A stretch of 5,815 nt of DNA, taken from assembly GCA_947374705.1 (NCBI GenBank), contig CANCDA010000154.1:1-5815 (forward strand), read 5' to 3'. Shown piece after piece: positions 5,343 to 5,815 of this stretch. Below the pieces are notes generated by a model, which made no database searches, was not told the origin of the DNA, and saw nothing but the letters and a program-made list of their open reading frames with translations. Position numbers and translations under genes: made by a program. Numbering within the stretch: position 1 is the stretch's first letter; every line of letters starts with the position of its first letter. The stretch comes from Comamonadaceae bacterium. GTDB lineage: Bacteria; Pseudomonadota; Gammaproteobacteria; Burkholderiales; Burkholderiaceae_C.

Positions 5343-5419
5343 TGGTCTGCCCGGAGGGGATCGAACCCCCGACCCACAGCTTAGAAGGCTGTTGCTCTAT
5401 CCAACTGAGCTACGGGCAG
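5343..5419 (-). tRNA. tRNA-Arg(TCT), CCA encoded
   Basis: A full cloverleaf of 77 bases. Acceptor CTGCCCG pairs with CGGGCAG over seven base pairs. D-stem GCTC/GAGC, anticodon stem ACAGC/GCTGT with loop CTTCTAA (anticodon TCT, reads AGA and AGG), and T-stem GGGGG/CCCTC with one G-T pair around TTCGATC. Discriminator A is followed by an encoded CCA. It is 17 bases downstream of tRNA-Pro on the same strand, so the two are probably one transcript. No strong terminator hairpin with a T run is seen between it and the Bug receptor gene. Confidence 0.96.
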
Positions 5420-5436
5420 AGATCGAGAGAAATTGA

Positions 5437-5513
<77 letters not shown>

Positions 5514-5522
5514 ACTCCTGGT

Positions 5523-5558
5523 ATTCTAACTGCTAAAGCGCCCCCGTTTTGGAGTCAA
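5523..5558 (-). promoter_or_regulatory. Probable promoter region of the tRNA-Pro/tRNA-Arg cluster
   Basis: On the minus strand TTGACT (5558 to 5553) is a five-of-six -35. Two -10 candidates follow: TAGCAG (5535 to 5530) at the right 17-base spacing but a poor match, and TAGAAT (5528 to 5523), a five-of-six match but 24 bases from TTGACT. A GC-rich stretch lies between them. The second would start transcription only about three bases before the mature tRNA end. Confidence 0.4.
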
Positions 5559-5575
5559 AAGTTTAAGTTGACACC
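5551..5575. promoter_or_regulatory. Dyad between divergent tRNA cluster and response regulator
   Basis: GGAGTCAA (5551-5558) and TTGACACC (5568-5575) pair at seven of eight positions across nine A/T-rich bases. Each arm contains a TTGAC -35-like core pointing outward: TTGACT towards the tRNAs and TTGACA towards the regulator gene. No good -10 follows the plus-strand TTGACA, so its promoter role is uncertain. Confidence 0.35.
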
Positions 5576-5666
5576 GACATCAGAAATGGAGCTTGGTACT
5601 GTCCACCTTGACCAACCAGCGCGCAAGTCAGATGCCAGTTGGCCCGATTTTTGCGTTGGCTAGCGC

Positions 5667-5815
5667 ATGGACAACACCTTACGCATCGTGGTCATCGCCC
5701 CAGACTTGGCCTTGGCCGACCCGAACGACCAACAAGCGCTGAGGCAGGCCGAACGTTCGCGCAGCCTGCGCATTGGGCTACTGGAGAGCGGCTTCAATCT
5801 GATGGCGGTGCTGCC
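5667..5815 (+). CDS. Response regulator receiver N-terminus, NasT-like/ANTAR family suspected, cut by right edge
   Basis: 49 complete codons plus two bases; the rest is outside the window. LRIVVIAPD (5-13) looks like receiver strand beta-1 and ends in a single acidic residue, Asp13. A polar, Ala/Arg-rich helix follows, then SLRIGLLESGFNLMAVLP (33-50), the alpha-1/beta-2 part of a receiver. The extended LALADPND segment before the helix recalls NasT-type ANTAR regulators of Burkholderiales, which act by RNA-binding antitermination, often in nitrate assimilation. The phospho-acceptor Asp and any ANTAR domain are not visible, so the family is inference. The start is fixed by an in-frame TAG six bases upstream; no good Shine-Dalgarno precedes it. 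It is transcribed away from the tRNAs. Confidence 0.6.
   Translation, partial: MDNTLRIVVIAPDLALADPNDQQALRQAERSRSLRIGLLESGFNLMAVL

Noticed and set aside
4404..5384. 326-codon open frame on the plus strand
   Set aside because: It is antisense to the Bug receptor and runs into the reverse complement of tRNA-Arg; its RRGSNPRPTA ending is a well-known artefact of translating tRNA genes.

Overview
The window looks like a chromosomal stretch of a GC-rich betaproteobacterium, most likely Burkholderiales and probably Comamonadaceae. The reasons are an orphan Bug-type (tripartite tricarboxylate transporter family) solute-binding receptor, a UvrD that closely follows the proteobacterial form, CCA-encoding tRNA genes, and a translated repeat signature (SREGGNP) common in betaproteobacterial intergenic DNA. 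The taxonomic call is inference from family knowledge, not from a marker gene.

Layout, left to right. Positions 1-2153 (minus) hold most of uvrD, the superfamily 1 DNA helicase of nucleotide excision and mismatch repair; its 3' end lies beyond the left edge. Positions 2154-2543 are a 390-base gap with no convincing gene but unusually dense structure: a probable leaderless uvrD promoter with an overlapping dyad, a 112-base imperfect inverted repeat, a short 7-bp dyad, a perfect 15-bp C/G hairpin that runs into a four-tract G-quadruplex motif, and a decayed REP-like palindrome. Positions 2544-3398 (minus) encode an alpha/beta hydrolase of the arylformamidase/carboxylesterase type. A 128-base divergent gap with GAATTTC direct repeats separates it from 3527-4225 (plus), an unrecognised small exported protein, probably a lipoprotein. 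That gene converges on 4266-5264 (minus), the Bug-type periplasmic receptor. Upstream of the receptor, on the same strand, is a two-gene tRNA cluster: Pro(TGG) at 5437-5513, then Arg(TCT) at 5343-5419. At 5667-5815 (plus) begins the N-terminus of what looks like a NasT-like/ANTAR-type response regulator, cut by the right edge. A dyad at 5551-5575 places TTGAC half-sites on both strands between the divergent tRNA cluster and the regulator.

The genes do not form one pathway. They are housekeeping functions (repair helicase, tRNAs) mixed with solitary accessory genes (hydrolase, orphan receptor, lipoprotein, regulator). I see no defence island, CRISPR array, transposase or prophage gene. The most unusual part is the 390-base structured gap upstream of uvrD; the least understood protein is the one at 3527-4225.
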